Assembly (NCBI GenBank): GCA_963204915.1 | Contig: CAUJHS010000113.1 | Coordinates: 186,001-250,000 of the forward strand | Length of the DNA: 64,000 bases | Direction of reading: 5' to 3' | DNA from: Planctomycetota bacterium | Lineage (GTDB): Bacteria > Planctomycetota > Planctomycetia > Pirellulales > Pirellulaceae | Shown: in pieces, positions 42,784 through 51,970 of the stretch | Numbering within the stretch: position 1 is the stretch's first letter | How the letters are laid out: the number at the start of each line of letters is the position of its first letter | Made by a program: the position numbers and the translations under genes | The notes under the pieces: generated by a model | Seen by the model: only the letters and a program-made list of their open reading frames with translations | Database searches by the model: none | Told to the model about the DNA's origin: nothing

Positions 42784-43407
42784 TTACTGCGGAGGCAGGG
42801 TCGCCCGAATGAGCTGAGCGACTGCGCGAGCATCGGCCGAGTCCAAGCTCTCTAAAGCACTCGCCACCTTTTCTCGACGCTCGGGCGGATGATTTTGGTT
42901 GAGTTTCCACTTACCTTCCAAACGCGTGATCTCAATTCGAATTCCGACGATCGCTTGGAGAAGCGTCTGCGCGTATTCGGTTGAATCGTCAAATACCCAA
43001 GGCCTCTCCCTTCGTTCTTCGTGGCGTTTCACAAGGTCTTGTACGATCGGCTTGAGGTCCGTCAAGTTGTCGAGAAGTTTCGCCGTTCCATAGGCGTGAA
43101 CGGCAACGTAGTTCCATGTTGGCACAACGTTATCGGCCTCATACCACGACGGTGAAATGTAGGCATGTGGTCCCGCAAAAACAACGAGCACCGTTTGCCC
43201 TTCCAGATCCCGCCACTGTGGGTTCGCCCTCGCCACGTGTCCGACTAAATTGAAAACACCATTGCCTTGCGATTCGACGAGAAATGGCAGATGACTGACA
43301 AACGGCTCGCCGCGACTCTGCGAGAATAGCATTCCAAAACTATGTTGCTCCATAAAGTTAGCCAGCGTTGCCGGATCGGACACTTCAAAGGCAGAAGGCA
43401 GGTACAT
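42784..43407 (-). CDS. FMN-binding negative transcriptional regulator, PaiB type
   Basis: Protein of 207 residues matching the PaiB/FMN_bind_2 family: MYLPSAFEVSDPATLANFMEQHSFGMLF, HLPFLVES, GHVARANPQW, VVFAGPHAYISPSWYE, VPTWNYVAVHAYG, and C-terminal VGIRIEITRLEGKWKLNQN. PaiB in Bacillus subtilis is a negative regulator of sporulation and protease genes; in most bacteria it is a FMN-binding split-barrel of unknown role. No paiA gene is adjacent. ATG start. Confidence 0.88.
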   Translation of the reverse strand: MYLPSAFEVSDPATLANFMEQHSFGMLFSQSRGEPFVSHLPFLVESQGNGVFNLVGHVARANPQWRDLEGQTVLVVFAGPHAYISPSWYEADNVVPTWNYVAVHAYGTAKLLDNLTDLKPIVQDLVKRHEERRERPWVFDDSTEYAQTLLQAIVGIRIEITRLEGKWKLNQNHPPERREKVASALESLDSADARAVAQLIRATLPPQ

Positions 43408-43783
43408 TTGCGGCGTCTACGGAGTAAGTGGGCTTTGCAAGGGAGTATGACGGATCGCCAATTCGCGCGGACGAAGAGGCCTCTCGCGTCAGTCGCGTTA
43501 ACAATGTGACAATCGAAATTCGAAGGCAGTGGGTGTTTTTACAAACGGCGGTCCTCAGCCGCTCGGTGCAGGCCCACGCTTCCTCGCGAGAACTCTATGC
43601 TCGCAAGTGGCGGTTAATTTCAATGCACCAAGACCAATTTGAAGAAAACCTTGCTTTTTTACAATTTGTTGGGTAGAAAAACCTTATGCTTGTCTTGGGA
43701 CACGCTGATGAACCAATTCGTTCGCTTCAGCGTGTTTAACTTTTGGGAATAGTTCGTTCCAACTCTTTGCTCGGGTACTGGCG
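43408..43783. other. Divergent intergenic region
   Basis: 376 bp between PaiB (minus) and the pentapeptide gene (plus). An 82-codon frame here (43428-43676) has no family likeness, no ribosome-binding site and atypical composition, so I treat it as non-coding. Promoters for both flanking genes are expected but not placed. Confidence 0.4.
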
Positions 43784-44323
43784 GTGGAACGCGACCTAAT
43801 ACTTCAACTGCTGCAAAGCGGCGCGCCCGGAGTGGATCAATGGAACGAGCAACGTCCGGCTGCGGATGTCCCACGTTTGGATCGTGCTTGTCTCAAGTCG
43901 GCTGATTTGCGCGGCGCTGATTTACGCGGTTTGCGATTGTTTCGCGCCGATTTGTCTCATGCAAATTTACGCGACGCCCGTTTGGACGGCGCCAATTTAA
44001 GTGAAGCTGATTTCAGCCACGCCGATCTCACCGCAGCGCGGCTCCGTAGTGCAAAGCTCTACCGAGGTAATTTCGTACAGGCGGTCCTTACCGGAGCAGA
44101 GTTGGACGAAGCCTACCTTGGCGAAGCAGATCTTGGCAGCGCCGACTTGCGCGGCGCCGACTTGCGCGGCGCGACCGGTTTGACCCTTTTTCAACTCCGC
44201 ACGGCCCATTTGGACGAAACCACGCGTTTGCCGCGCACCGTGGCAAGCGAGTTCGCCGCCCTTTCTGCAGATCGGAAACTCTCGTTGCCCTCAATTCTGC
44301 GGTTATGCTTGGAAGGTTGTTGA
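43784..44323 (+). CDS. Pentapeptide repeat protein
   Basis: Protein of 179 residues, GTG start. From ~30 to ~130 it contains about 20 tandem A(D/N)LxX units: LKSADLRGADLRGLRLFRADLSHANLRDARLDGANLSEADFSHADL and so on, building a right-handed quadrilateral beta-helix. The C-terminal ~45 residues are not repetitive. Such proteins can mimic DNA (gyrase inhibition) or act as scaffolds; no quinolone-resistance feature can be claimed here. Location (no signal) suggests cytoplasm. Confidence 0.85.
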   Translation: MERDLILQLLQSGAPGVDQWNEQRPAADVPRLDRACLKSADLRGADLRGLRLFRADLSHANLRDARLDGANLSEADFSHADLTAARLRSAKLYRGNFVQAVLTGAELDEAYLGEADLGSADLRGADLRGATGLTLFQLRTAHLDETTRLPRTVASEFAALSADRKLSLPSILRLCLEGC

Positions 44324-44576
44324 ACGGGGAGGCTCTTGCCGTTCGCCATTGTGACGGTTTGTCCTTTCGCTCTGACGCTGTGAATTAATTGCTCGGGAAG
44401 TACGACAAATCGATCTCCACCGCTCCCAAGTTTGTTGAAGTGAGGGGCAGCTCATCTCCATAACGTTCTTGTTCGCGTCGAAGCAAAGCCAACATCTCGT
44501 TTCATCTGGCCGCGAGGTAGCGTAGCGACGGTCGTTCGGATAGGCTGACGCGAAACGCTGTTTATCTTCTTCGATT

Positions 44577-44588
44577 GGGAACGTTCCC
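44577..44588. promoter_or_regulatory. 12-bp perfect palindrome before the sigma-54 activator start
   Basis: GGGAACGTTCCC is its own reverse complement and directly abuts the TTG start codon at 44589. Its position overlaps where a ribosome-binding site would lie, so it could be an operator or a translational hairpin of the following gene. Confidence 0.45.
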
Positions 44589-46142
44589 TTGCCTCTCTTT
44601 GATGATCCTGATCGACGTTTTGCGGAGACCGTTTCGCGGCTTTCGTATTGCAATCCCTTTCTGCCCGAACGGTTGCAGTTAGAGCGAACTGCGCTTGGCG
44701 ACGCCTTTTGTGACGAAGGCGCCGTATGGAGCAAACGCGTTCACGTCGACGACCGCCGAGCAAATATCGCGCAGCTACACCAATGCGCCCGAACGTTGGT
44801 CGACAAAACGCGAGAACGGCTCATGCAGAACGCCCCCGCGGACGCCGAAGAGTTGATCTTGTATGAAGATTTGGCCCTGTACTGTTTGTACCATCAGTAT
44901 CGGGAGCACTTGCGGGACACGCTCGATCAGTCCGTCCAGAACCCTGGCGCCCCTGTCAAGGTTCGTTATTGGAAAGATTACGTTCGCGACTTTCACGCAT
45001 GGTTGGCGTTGCCCGGTCGATCGAGTCCCACGGAACCTGATGCGGCGCACCTGTTTGCCTGTTTCTTTCAACTGCGCCGCGCGTTCCAGCACATTTTCGA
45101 GTATGTGCTCGGCAGTTCGATGTCCGCAGCACAGTTGCGCGCCTCGGTCTGGCAGTCGATCTTTACGCATGACATGCGGCGCTATCGACATCACATGTTC
45201 CGCCGGATGGGAGATTTCACCACGCTGGTAACCGGTCCGACCGGTACTGGGAAAGAATTAGTCGCCCGCGCCATTGGACTATCGCGCTATCTCCCGTTTG
45301 ACCTCAAACAACAGCAATTCGAAAACTTCACGGGTTCATTTTTTCCGTTGAATCTGTCGGCATTATCGCCGACGCTGATTGAGTCCGAGTTGTTCGGTCA
45401 TTGCCGCGGCGCATTCACCGGGGCAGTGGCCGACCGAGCCGGTTGGCTCGAGGTTTGCCCCACTTTGGGAACCGTGTTTCTTGACGAGATCGGCGAACTG
45501 GATGCGGCGCTGCAAGTAAAACTTTTGCGTGTGGTGCAAACCCGTAGGTTTCAACGGCTCGGCGAAACAACCGACCGAACGTTCACGGGAAAAATCATCG
45601 CCGCGACCAATCGAGATCTGGCGCTTGAACTTCGTGAAGGGCGCTTTCGAGAGGATTTTTATTATCGCATTTGCTCCGACCTCATTGTAACGCCCACGCT
45701 GCGCCAACAACTTGCCGATGCGCCCGAAGACCTAAGAAACTTGATCGATTTCATGGTAGAGCGTGTTACAGGGGAAACGGATCCCAGCCTCAGCGACGAA
45801 GTGGAATCATGGATTCACAACTACCTGGGGGCGGCGTACCCCTGGCCTGGCAACATGCGCGAACTCGAGCAATGTGTACGTAATATATTGATCCGCGGGC
45901 AATATCATCCTGCGCCAATCAACGCCAAAACGCTGCCCGACGATCCGTATCGTGCGCTCGTGGAACAAGTCGCCTCGGGGTCATTAAGCGCCGATGAGTT
46001 GCTCTCGCGATATGTTACGATCGTGTACCTGCAAACCGGCAGCTACGAACAAGCGGCGCGGCGTTTGGGACTCGACCGTCGGACCGTAAAGACGAAACTT
46101 GATGAGTCGTTCCTAGAGCATCTTCAACGGAGCGACTCGTAG
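44589..46142 (+). CDS. Sigma-54-dependent transcriptional activator
   Basis: Protein of 517 residues: an N-terminal all-alpha domain (~1-205) that I do not recognise, an AAA+ domain (Walker A GPTGTGKE 216-223; GAFTGA at 274-279, the loop that contacts sigma-54; Walker B TVFLDEIG 295-302), and a C-terminal Fis-type HTH (~478-510, GSYEQAARRLGLDRRTVKTKL). It should activate sigma-54 RNA polymerase promoters. There is no receiver, GAF or PAS domain. TTG 44589 is the only plausible start after the upstream stop at 44541. Upstream is a perfect palindrome. Its target is unknown. Confidence 0.85.
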   Translation: MPLFDDPDRRFAETVSRLSYCNPFLPERLQLERTALGDAFCDEGAVWSKRVHVDDRRANIAQLHQCARTLVDKTRERLMQNAPADAEELILYEDLALYCLYHQYREHLRDTLDQSVQNPGAPVKVRYWKDYVRDFHAWLALPGRSSPTEPDAAHLFACFFQLRRAFQHIFEYVLGSSMSAAQLRASVWQSIFTHDMRRYRHHMFRRMGDFTTLVTGPTGTGKELVARAIGLSRYLPFDLKQQQFENFTGSFFPLNLSALSPTLIESELFGHCRGAFTGAVADRAGWLEVCPTLGTVFLDEIGELDAALQVKLLRVVQTRRFQRLGETTDRTFTGKIIAATNRDLALELREGRFREDFYYRICSDLIVTPTLRQQLADAPEDLRNLIDFMVERVTGETDPSLSDEVESWIHNYLGAAYPWPGNMRELEQCVRNILIRGQYHPAPINAKTLPDDPYRALVEQVASGSLSADELLSRYVTIVYLQTGSYEQAARRLGLDRRTVKTKLDESFLEHLQRSDS

Positions 46143-46197
46143 TTATACTTTCTTGTTTCGTGTCATTGTCGAACTTCAACTGGCCAAATTCCACACC

Positions 46198-46872
46198 ATG
46201 AAGACACTTCGTATTCAAGCTCAATTAGGCGTTTTCGCGTTATTGGCCTGTGGCGTTACTCTAAGCTCGGCCTCGGGTGAGGAGCAGGGATTTACTTCGC
46301 TTTTTGACGGAAAGACCTTAGATGGATGGGTCGGCGCGACCGATGCCTATCAGGTTCAGGATAACGCGATCGTGTGCGTCGCAGGCGCCGCCGGCAATTT
46401 GCTTACGCAAAAAGAATATGCCGATTTCGTCCTTCGTTTCGATTTTCGTTTGACTCCGGGCGCCAACAATGGACTGGGAGTGCGATGTCCGCTTGTAGCG
46501 CAAGGCAATCTTCATTTGGAAGGCATTGAACTTCAGATTCTCGACAACACGGCTGAGAAATATCGGACTTTACAACCCTACCAATATCATGGGTCCGTGT
46601 ACGGCATACAGCCTGCCAAACGAGAGTTTCTCAAACCGGTCGGAGAATGGAACTCGCAAGAAGTCATCGTTCAAGGGCGCCACATCCAAGTGATTCTCAA
46701 TGGCGAAGTCATCGTCGATGTAAACCTCGATCAAGCCACGAAAAACGGCACGCTTGACGGTCAGCCGCATCCAGGGCTGGCGCGCATGCGCGGCCATCTT
46801 GGCCTCCTTGGACACGGCGACGTCGTGGCGTTCCGCAATCTTCGTATCAAAGAGCTTTCGACCGCCAAGTAA
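46198..46872 (+). CDS. DUF1080 (3-keto-disaccharide hydrolase-like) secreted protein
   Basis: Protein of about 224 residues with signal peptide (LGVFALLACGVTLSSASG) and a DUF1080 jelly-roll domain: GFTSLFDGKTLDGWVGATDAYQVQDNAIVC, FVLRFDFRLTPGANNGLGVRCP, GIELQILDN, YGIQPAKREFLKPVGEWNSQEVIVQG. This family is concanavalin-like and widespread in Planctomycetes, with glycan hydrolase activity inferred for some members. ATG 46198. It converges on the peptidoglycan-active fusion gene. Confidence 0.88.
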   Translation: MKTLRIQAQLGVFALLACGVTLSSASGEEQGFTSLFDGKTLDGWVGATDAYQVQDNAIVCVAGAAGNLLTQKEYADFVLRFDFRLTPGANNGLGVRCPLVAQGNLHLEGIELQILDNTAEKYRTLQPYQYHGSVYGIQPAKREFLKPVGEWNSQEVIVQGRHIQVILNGEVIVDVNLDQATKNGTLDGQPHPGLARMRGHLGLLGHGDVVAFRNLRIKELSTAK

Positions 46873-46925
46873 TTGCGACTTCGCCCAGCGCCAAAGCGGC
46901 GTTATGTAACGCGACTTCACGCAAC

Positions 46926-46944
46926 GGCTTTGGATAACAAAGCC
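46926..46944. terminator. Hairpin between convergent genes
   Basis: GGCTTTG (46926-46932) and CAAAGCC (46938-46944) form a 7-bp stem with a 5-nt loop, midway between the DUF1080 stop and the NamZ-fusion stop. Possible bidirectional terminator; no T tract. Confidence 0.4.
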
Positions 46945-46987
46945 CGTCATTCGTTGTAGTCCGGTAGACTTTTTCGCCGTCCTCGGG

Positions 46988-49372
46988 TTAGGGTTCGTAA
47001 AGCAGAAATGCGCGCCTTCGCATAACGAACTTGTGCAACTCAGGCTCATATTTTTTTTGCATTTGTTCGACAGACTCGCCAGCCAGCAGGGCTTCGTAAA
47101 CGGCGCGATTGCCAAGCAGTCGTGCGTAGTCTTCCGCTTTCCATTCCTCGCGATGAAGGCGTCGCAATTGCCGAGCGATCTCCAATCCTGTCCGCGCGGC
47201 GTCAAATGTCGCTCGGTCGGTAACAATCACATTCACGCCGCTGCACGACTCACCGGAAAACTTGCTCGATGCGGGAGTAAATCGGAGGGGCACAAACGCG
47301 ACGCCCGGCATTTGAGCCTGATTGAGTTCCTTGGCCAATGCGTCGCCGTTCAGCCAGGGTGCGCCGAATTGTTCGAAAGGAGCATCCGTGCCGCGGCCCA
47401 CAGAAAGATTCGTCGTTTCTAAAAGGCCGATCGCAGGGTAAAGCACGGCTTGGTTCAAATTGCGCATATTGGGCGATGGATTGATCCAAACCAATCCTGT
47501 CGCGTCGTAGTAGTCGGAACGGCGCCAATTCTCGACGCGTACAACCTGTAAATCCACGTTGAACTGCATTTCTCGATTGAACATTTGCGCCAATTCGCCC
47601 GCAGTCATGCCATGTCGGACAGGCAACGTGTGGAAACCGACAAACGATTCCTGGCCTGCATCTAATACAGGTCCATCCACGTCCACGCCATTGATGGGAT
47701 TAGGTCGATCCAACACCACAAACCGGAGTTTATGTTCCGCAGCAGCCCGCATGGCTTCGCCCATCGTGGAGATATACGTGTAATACCTTGTGCCGATATC
47801 CTGAATATCGAACACAAGCGTATCTAAGCCAGTCAGCATCTCGGGGGTTGGGCGGCGTGACTCGCCATACAGGCTAAAGATTGGCAAGTCGCGCTGCTCG
47901 TCGCGAGAGTCGCCAATCTTTGAAACGTCTAATTGACCTGCAATGCCGTGTTCGGGGCTAAACAGCGCTACGAGTTCACAGTTCTTCGCCTCGTCCAGTC
48001 GCTGCACCGTCGAGACGCCGTTACGATCCACGCCGGTATGGTTGGTGATGAGTCCGATTTTGCGACCCTCCAATTGTCGGAAACCGTCTCGCACCAACAC
48101 ATCAATTCCCGTCAGCGTGTCGAACGTGCGCACGGAGGCGGAGGAGCGAGGCGCCAAACCTGAGGCGACTCCATTGACCACCGATTCCGAACTTTGACGT
48201 TGAATAGCCGCCGCAGCGATGCTGCCGATACGACCCGCAAGCGGGTTGACAGATCCTTCGCCACGCGGATGGACACGGTTGCTGAGAAACACCACAAACA
48301 GATCCAGTTCCGGATCGATCCAAATGGCGGTCCCCGTGAATCCGCCATGACCAAACGCCGCGGGCGAAAACAACTCGCCGCGATTGGACGAATAACCGGT
48401 TTGCATGTCCCAGCCAAGTCCTCGTTTCCCTCGCGAAACGTCGTTTGGGCGTGTCATCACGCGCCAAGTGTTTTCACTCATGATACGCGTCTCGCCCCGC
48501 TGCCCCCGTCCGAGCATCATTTGCGCATAGACTGCCAGGTCTTTGGCTGTCGAGAAGAGCCCCGCGTGTCCGGCGACGCCTCCTAAGTGGAAAGCGCGCG
48601 GATCATGTACCTCACCTCGCATCCATTCATCGTTGCGTTTCTCCGTCGGCGCGGCGCGGGCGCGAAGCGCCTCGTCCGGCAAATAGCCGGTCTCATGCAT
48701 GCCTAAGGGAAGAAAAATGTTTTCATGCGAGAATTGATGAATGTTTTGACCGGAAAGTCGCTCAACAATCTTTCCGAGCACGAGAAAACCAACATCCGTG
48801 TAAACGAATTTCGTCCCTGGCTCGTCGCGCGGCGAAAGCGCAAAAATACGCTCCCAGGCTTTCTCAGGGCCGTCCAAATAGTCCGACAAAGCATTGTCAG
48901 GAATCAGCCCCCCTTGGTGGGTCAGAAGATGCTGGATGGTGATGTCGTCTTTGCCATTCTGTTCAAACTCGGGCAAGTGTAATGCCACGTTGTCGGCAAG
49001 ACGCAGTTGACCGCGCTCAACGAGGAGCATGACACTGGTCGCCGTGGCGATCGGCTTGGTAAGCGACGCCAGGTCAAACACCGTGTCGGTGGTCATGGGT
49101 GCTTTCTCAGGCTCGATCTGCTTATGTCCGTAGGCCTTGAGGAACGCAATTTTATCTTGCCGGCCCAGGCACACCACGCAACCGGGCATCCGTTGATCTT
49201 GGAGTGCGGCCGCGATTACTGCGTCGATACGCGCGAGACCGACGGGGTCCATTCCTGCGGCTTCCGGAGTCGCTTCCGGCGTAGCGGCAGCAAGGGGCTT
49301 GGACGCGAGGAGCAAGCCAACGCACAGTCCGAAAGTCAACAAAAACTGCCCGCTACGTTTGCACAACATCAT
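46988..49372 (-). CDS. Secreted AmiE-like/NamZ fusion (serine amidase plus exo-beta-N-acetylmuramidase)
   Basis: Protein of 794 residues. The signal peptide (LLTFGLCVGLLLASKPLAAA) is followed by a beta-lactamase-fold domain (~35-400) with SLTK (103-106) and YTD (191-193), HGGFTG (342-347); then a DUF1343/NamZ domain (~415-794) starting GIDVLVRDGF, with GLITNHTGVDRNG, LFSPEHG (Glu474) and FDIQDIGTRYYTYISTM. In B. subtilis the separate AmiE (YbbE) and NamZ (YbbC) trim and release MurNAc from muropeptides and sit next to murQ; here they are one chain. First gene pointing away from the symporter start; a shared locus with murQ and a MurK-like gene supports the role. Confidence 0.85.
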   Translation of the reverse strand: MMLCKRSGQFLLTFGLCVGLLLASKPLAAATPEATPEAAGMDPVGLARIDAVIAAALQDQRMPGCVVCLGRQDKIAFLKAYGHKQIEPEKAPMTTDTVFDLASLTKPIATATSVMLLVERGQLRLADNVALHLPEFEQNGKDDITIQHLLTHQGGLIPDNALSDYLDGPEKAWERIFALSPRDEPGTKFVYTDVGFLVLGKIVERLSGQNIHQFSHENIFLPLGMHETGYLPDEALRARAAPTEKRNDEWMRGEVHDPRAFHLGGVAGHAGLFSTAKDLAVYAQMMLGRGQRGETRIMSENTWRVMTRPNDVSRGKRGLGWDMQTGYSSNRGELFSPAAFGHGGFTGTAIWIDPELDLFVVFLSNRVHPRGEGSVNPLAGRIGSIAAAAIQRQSSESVVNGVASGLAPRSSASVRTFDTLTGIDVLVRDGFRQLEGRKIGLITNHTGVDRNGVSTVQRLDEAKNCELVALFSPEHGIAGQLDVSKIGDSRDEQRDLPIFSLYGESRRPTPEMLTGLDTLVFDIQDIGTRYYTYISTMGEAMRAAAEHKLRFVVLDRPNPINGVDVDGPVLDAGQESFVGFHTLPVRHGMTAGELAQMFNREMQFNVDLQVVRVENWRRSDYYDATGLVWINPSPNMRNLNQAVLYPAIGLLETTNLSVGRGTDAPFEQFGAPWLNGDALAKELNQAQMPGVAFVPLRFTPASSKFSGESCSGVNVIVTDRATFDAARTGLEIARQLRRLHREEWKAEDYARLLGNRAVYEALLAGESVEQMQKKYEPELHKFVMRRRAFLLYEP

Positions 49373-49412
49373 GAATCAATTCCGAAAGAGGCTTGGTCGA
49401 AGCAATCCGCCA

Positions 49413-50960
49413 TCAACGAGTGTTGATCTCGATATTAACCGAGGCGGGTCCCTCGGTACGATGCGGCCAAATGAAACTCAACGTAAACCCGGTCAAAAAC
49501 ACCGTCATCGATCCAACAAACGCGTACCAAGGCCATGCAAGGCTCGTTGCGAAGATATGGAATCTCCAAACGCCATGGAGATCGGCGGGATTTTCCGGAG
49601 CCACAAAGGGCAGTCGCGCGCCGAACGCAACATAACACATGACGGTCAAGCCAACCCATAGTCCCCCTAGCGCCGCCCGCTGCGAAACCCGCCGGGTCAG
49701 GATTCCAAGGAAAAAGACTCCGAGCACGACGCCGGTGCTGAAGCTCGCGATGGCCAAGACGCTGTCAATCACGCTCTTTGCAAAATAGGGTCCCGCCATG
49801 CCCACGCCGATTTGCACGACACCGAAGATTACAGTAAATACACGACTTGCCCAAAGCAAATGACTGGCTGACTTTTCACCTAACCATGGGGCGTATAAGT
49901 CGTTGACGGCGGCTCCCGCCAACGAGTTTAGCGACCCCGACATCGATGCCGAAAACACGGCCGCCAGGGTTAGTCCGAGAATTCCCACGGGCATATGATC
50001 GACCAGAAAGCGTGCAAACGCCTCATCGTTCGCAAGCTCCGTTTGCGGAGGGTGAAGATGATAGAAACAAGCCAATCCAATCCCCAAGAGGAGAAACATC
50101 GCAAATTGAACGCATACCACGATGCCGCTCGTCACCAACGCCCGGCTTGCGTCTCTGGAACTTCGGGCCGAGAGGTATCTTTGGACCATCATGTGGTCGG
50201 CCCCGTGGGTCGCCAATGTAAGGAATAAACCCCCAATAAGGCCCGCCGCGAACGTGTATTTATCGGAAAAATCAAGGGAAAAATCGAAGACCTGGAACTT
50301 CTCATGCTCGCGTCCAAAGGCGAACAGCTGGTCGACCCCTCCCGGCAAGAGCCGAAGGAGCACGATTCCTGCGAGAATGGCCGCAATGTTGTACATCGCG
50401 AACTGGAGGCAATCCGTCCAAACGACCGACTTGATACCTCCCGCAAACGTGTAGATGATCGTGATGACGCCCAACACCGCAACACAGATGTTGAGATTCA
50501 AGCCCGACATGTTTTGCAGCACGATCGCCGCCAGGAACAACCGCAGCCCGTCGGCGAGATTCCGAGTGACCAGAAACAACAGCGACGCGGTTTGTCGCGT
50601 GGCGCCGCCAAAGCGTCGGTGCAGCACATCGTACGCCGTAAAAAGTTCGCCTTTGAAATAATGGGGCAGAAACAAAAATACAATGACAACGCGCCCAAGC
50701 ATGTACCCCAGCGCCAATTGGAGAAATCGCATGTCGCCGTTTCGCGCGTAGGCCACGCCAGGAACACTGAGAACAGTAACCGCACTGGTTTCCGTGGCCA
50801 CGATGGAAAGCAACACGGCCCACCAGGGTAAGTTTCGCCCGCCAAGCAGGTAGTCGTAATTGGTGGTTTGGCCGCGTCCCAGCCATAGGCCGAAAAGCGT
50901 GACGCCTCCCAAATAGAGGCACACAATGGCAAGGTCGATCGGATGAATGGCGAGCGACAT
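49413..50960 (-). CDS. Sodium:solute symporter, possible MurNAc transporter
   Basis: About 515 residues, ~13 TM helices. N-terminal IDLAIVCLYLGGVTLFGLWLG and LLGGRNLPWWAVLLSIVATETSAVTVLSVPG are typical of the SSS family (sodium/sugar co-transporters). It lies 40 bp upstream of the NamZ-fusion gene on the same strand, and is divergent from murQ, which suggests that the solute is MurNAc or an anhydro/peptide derivative, in the way of MurT in the Tannerella murTKQ cluster. ATG 50960 is fixed by GGAG; the longer frame from 50993 is rejected. Confidence 0.85.
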   Translation of the reverse strand: MSLAIHPIDLAIVCLYLGGVTLFGLWLGRGQTTNYDYLLGGRNLPWWAVLLSIVATETSAVTVLSVPGVAYARNGDMRFLQLALGYMLGRVVIVFLFLPHYFKGELFTAYDVLHRRFGGATRQTASLLFLVTRNLADGLRLFLAAIVLQNMSGLNLNICVAVLGVITIIYTFAGGIKSVVWTDCLQFAMYNIAAILAGIVLLRLLPGGVDQLFAFGREHEKFQVFDFSLDFSDKYTFAAGLIGGLFLTLATHGADHMMVQRYLSARSSRDASRALVTSGIVVCVQFAMFLLLGIGLACFYHLHPPQTELANDEAFARFLVDHMPVGILGLTLAAVFSASMSGSLNSLAGAAVNDLYAPWLGEKSASHLLWASRVFTVIFGVVQIGVGMAGPYFAKSVIDSVLAIASFSTGVVLGVFFLGILTRRVSQRAALGGLWVGLTVMCYVAFGARLPFVAPENPADLHGVWRFHIFATSLAWPWYAFVGSMTVFLTGFTLSFIWPHRTEGPASVNIEINTR

Positions 50961-51067
50961 GCAACTCCAATCAGCGCGGCTGGCGGTGGGCAAAGGGGTT
51001 TATTATTTTGCAGATGTAAATCGTTTTGCAACCCGTCAAAAGGTCTTGTCCTAAGTCGCTAAAGCTG
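50961..51067. promoter_or_regulatory. Divergent promoter region of the MurNAc locus
   Basis: 107 bp separate the symporter and murQ starts. It contains two direct TTTTGCA copies (51006-51012 and 51024-51030). On the minus strand TTGCAA, an 18-nt spacer and AATAAT form a tolerable sigma-70-like promoter. A common regulator could bind the repeats. I see no murR-type regulator gene nearby. Confidence 0.35.
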
Positions 51068-51970
51068 ATGCTTGAAAAACTCACTACCGAAGCGCGTAAT
51101 GCGGCGTCTGAGGCCATTGATCGGCTTTCGCCCCTGGAAATTGTGCGCCTAATGAACGCGGAAGACGCACAAGTGGCGGCGGCCGTTCGGCAAGAAGAAC
51201 ACGCGATCGCCGCCGCGATTGAGCGAATCGCCGAGCGACTTCGTCGCGGTGGACGGCTGATTTACCTGGGAGCCGGAACGAGCGGAAGACTCGGCGTGCT
51301 GGATGCTGCAGAATGCCCTCCCACATTCAACTCCCCTCCGCACCAAGTCCTAGGGCTCATTGCGGGCGGACAAACAGCTTTAACCCAAGCGGTTGAAGGC
51401 GCTGAAGACCACCCGGAATTCGCCGTGGCCGACTTGGATCAAGTTGGCGTAAACCCTAATGACGCCGTTGTGGGGATCGCCACAAGCGGGCGCACGCCTT
51501 ATGTCATCGGAGGGTTAAAACATGCACGCAGCGCGGGCGCGGCCACGATCGGTTTCTCCTGTAATCGAGATGCGCTGCTCGCCGAGCATTGCGACGTCGT
51601 CATCGCACCCGTCGTCGGGCCCGAAGTCATCTGCGGTTCGACCCGCCTCAAAGCGGGAACCGCAACGAAAATGGTTCTGAACATGCTCTCCACGGGCGCT
51701 ATGGTGCAGTTGGGCAAGACATACGGCAATTTGATGGTTGACTTGCGAGCGACCAACGTTAAGTTGCTCGAGCGATCACGCCGCATCGTTGCCATGCTTA
51801 CGTCGCTCTCGCCGCAAGACGCTGAAGCATTGCTTGCCAAATGCGGCGGTGAGGTCAAAACGGCCATTATCGCCCAGCGGCGCAATATTCCGGCCGTCCA
51901 AGCGCGTGAGCTATTGCAACAAACCGGTGGACGCCTACGAGCCGCACTCGAAGTGGGGGAAACGGAATGA
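51068..51970 (+). CDS. murQ: N-acetylmuramic acid 6-phosphate etherase
   Basis: 300 residues, SIS-domain lyase that cleaves MurNAc-6-phosphate into GlcNAc-6-phosphate and D-lactate. Motifs: LEKLTTEARN start, LIYLGAGTSGRLGVLDAAECPPTF (catalytic Glu), EGAEDHPE (second Glu), VVGIATSGRTPYVIGGL, and GSTRLKAGTATKMVLNMLSTGAMV. ATG 51068; an upstream in-frame start at 51026 lacks conservation. Its stop overlaps the next gene by 4 bp (ATGA), and that gene overlaps the kinase gene likewise, so the three are translationally coupled. Confidence 0.95.
   Translation: MLEKLTTEARNAASEAIDRLSPLEIVRLMNAEDAQVAAAVRQEEHAIAAAIERIAERLRRGGRLIYLGAGTSGRLGVLDAAECPPTFNSPPHQVLGLIAGGQTALTQAVEGAEDHPEFAVADLDQVGVNPNDAVVGIATSGRTPYVIGGLKHARSAGAATIGFSCNRDALLAEHCDVVIAPVVGPEVICGSTRLKAGTATKMVLNMLSTGAMVQLGKTYGNLMVDLRATNVKLLERSRRIVAMLTSLSPQDAEALLAKCGGEVKTAIIAQRRNIPAVQARELLQQTGGRLRAALEVGETE

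Noticed and set aside
43428..43676. 82-codon open frame between PaiB and pentapeptide genes
   Set aside because: No ribosome-binding site and no recognisable domain; likely chance.
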